NCBI GenBank assembly: GCA_003645825.1
Contig: QNCQ01000088.1
Location: 1-7,017 of the forward strand
DNA from: Fidelibacterota bacterium
GTDB lineage: Bacteria > Fidelibacterota > UBA2242 > B5-G15
Direction: 5' to 3'
Length of the DNA stretch: 7,017 nucleotides
The notes under the pieces are model-generated. The model saw nothing but the letters and a program-made list of their open reading frames with translations, searched no databases and was not told where the DNA came from. Below, in pieces: positions 5,873 to 7,017 of the stretch (its first letter is position 1; every line of letters starts with the position of its first letter). The position numbers were made by a program, and so were the translations under genes.

Positions 5873-7017
5873 TGGGAAAAGATTACTACAAAATTCTGGG
5901 AGTCCCAAGGAACGCCAGTAAAGAAGAAATAAAAAAAGCATATCGTAAGATAGCTTTGAAGTATCATCCTGATCGGAATCCCGGCGACAAGGAAGCTGAG
6001 GAGAAGTTCAAGGAAGCAGCAGAAGCTTATGCTGTTCTGAGCGATGACGAAAAGAGGAGAATATACGACCAGTACGGTTACGAGGGATTGAAAGGCGGCG
6101 CTGGTACTGGGGGAACTGGTTTCAGAGATTTTGAATTCGACCTTTCCGAAGCGCTTAGAACATTTATGGAGGGCTTCGGAGGCTTTGCTGGATTTGAAGA
6201 GTTTTTTGGTACTGGTAGAACAAAACGAACATCACATACCCGCGGTTTTGGACCAGAAAGGGGTTCCGACCTCAAAATAAGACTCCCATTGGACCTCGAG
6301 GAAATATATAGAGGCACAAAGAAAAAAATCAAAATAAAAAGGTACGAAGAGTGTCCTGATTGTAGAGGTACCGGTCAAAAAGCTGGAAGTTCTAAAATCA
6401 CCTGCCCTACGTGCCATGGCACCGGAGAGTTGAGAGAGGTCAAGAAGTCCTTCTTTGGACAGATAGTAAATGTCAGAACTTGTCCAACCTGCATGGGAGA
6501 AGGACGCATAATAGAACAACCCTGTCCTATCTGCGGCGGGCAGGGACGGATAAAAAAAGCTAAAGAGATTTCTATCAACGTCCCTCATGGTGTTGCCACA
6601 GGCAATTACATGACGATAAGGGGAGAAGGAAACGCAGGCTTAAAGGGTGGACCACGCGGCGACTTGATAGTATTATTTGAAGAAAAACCGCATGAGTTAT
6701 TCACCAGATCAGGTGATGACGTGATAATCGATCTCCATCTTACCCCCTCGGAAGCAGCCCTTGGAACAAAAATAGAGGTACCTACTCTAAATGGGATGGT
6801 CAGGCTATCAATTCCTCCGGGAATACAGTCTGGCAAACTCCTGAGGTTAAAAGATAAAGGGATTCCCCATCTTCACCACACAGGAAGAGGGGACCAGATT
6901 GTTAGAATAATTGTTGATATTCCTCGTACCATGAGCCAAAGGGAAAAAGAATTATATCAGGAGCTATCAAAAGTCGAAGACAAAAACATCAGAAGGTTCA
7001 CAAAATTTAGCAAATAA
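5872..7017 (+). CDS. dnaJ: Chaperone protein DnaJ (class A J-domain protein)
   Basis: This is a 381-residue Hsp40 that delivers substrates to DnaK and triggers its ATPase. All class A parts are present. The J-domain (about 4-70) contains the essential HPD at 32-34 and the QKYG-like DQYGYEGLK (66-74). The Gly/Phe-rich linker (about 75-130) contains a helical-looking DLSEALRTFMEGF (90-102). Four zinc-binding CxxCxGxG repeats follow: CPDCRGTG (161-168), CPTCHGTG (178-185), CPTCMGEG (204-211) and CPICGGQG (218-225). The two substrate-binding beta domains come next (about 131-160 plus 226-350), with GDLIVLFEEKPHELFTRSGD and the conserved GTKIEVPTLNG. The C-terminal dimerisation tail follows (355 onward). 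It is complete, with TAA as the final three bases of the window. Its own Shine-Dalgarno is poor (AAGG about 19 bases away), so translation is probably coupled to grpE through TAATG. Confidence 0.98.
   Translation: MGKDYYKILGVPRNASKEEIKKAYRKIALKYHPDRNPGDKEAEEKFKEAAEAYAVLSDDEKRRIYDQYGYEGLKGGAGTGGTGFRDFEFDLSEALRTFMEGFGGFAGFEEFFGTGRTKRTSHTRGFGPERGSDLKIRLPLDLEEIYRGTKKKIKIKRYEECPDCRGTGQKAGSSKITCPTCHGTGELREVKKSFFGQIVNVRTCPTCMGEGRIIEQPCPICGGQGRIKKAKEISINVPHGVATGNYMTIRGEGNAGLKGGPRGDLIVLFEEKPHELFTRSGDDVIIDLHLTPSEAALGTKIEVPTLNGMVRLSIPPGIQSGKLLRLKDKGIPHLHHTGRGDQIVRIIVDIPRTMSQREKELYQELSKVEDKNIRRFTKFSK

Noticed and set aside
6352..6546. Repeated CxxCxGxG-coding units as a DNA repeat
   Set aside because: They are the normal four zinc-binding repeats of DnaJ, similar in protein but not notable as a DNA repeat array.

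Overview
The window holds eight protein-coding genes in two divergent blocks, with no sign of phage, IS, CRISPR or tRNA sequence. Base composition is AT-leaning, roughly 40% G+C by eye, and looks uniform. The genes are ordinary chromosomal bacterial genes in the standard code. FtsEX implies a walled bacterium, and hrcA-grpE-dnaJ without dnaK between them is an arrangement known from several deep-branching lineages. An exported M64-type peptidase together with an exported GHL10/DUF187-type glycoside hydrolase is a pairing I associate with Bacteroidetes-like or candidate-phylum (e.g. WOR-3-like) genomes. I cannot assign a phylum from sequence alone, and that placement is a guess.

Minus-strand block (1-2626), read right to left. 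It begins with an exported M64-family metallopeptidase (2626-1277). Next is a small heat-shock protein of the Hsp20 family (1081-635), with its own -10 box, a near-perfect Shine-Dalgarno and an intrinsic terminator. Last is the N-terminal third or so of a GHL10-type family-10-like glycosyl hydrolase with an export signal, cut by the left window edge (473-1). The gaps at 480-634 and 1082-1276 hold only expression signals.

Plus-strand block (2703-7017). ftsE and ftsX overlap by ATGA, then after 37 bases come hrcA, grpE and dnaJ. hrcA and grpE are separated by only 5 bases, and grpE and dnaJ overlap by one base (TAATG). The layout suggests one transcription unit that joins a cell-division/peptidoglycan-hydrolase-activating ABC complex (FtsEX) to the heat-shock repressor HrcA and two DnaK co-chaperones. 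DnaK itself must be encoded elsewhere, and no CIRCE operator is visible in the window. dnaJ ends exactly at the last base.

The 76-base divergent spacer (2627-2702) must carry the promoters of both blocks. It contains an imperfect palindrome that overlaps a possible -10 box placed so that the M64 mRNA could be leaderless. I found no clearly new system. The observations most worth a second look are the ftsEX-hrcA-grpE-dnaJ linkage without CIRCE, the contrast between SD-less exported-protein genes and the strongly SD-led hsp20, and the unusual hsp20 promoter.
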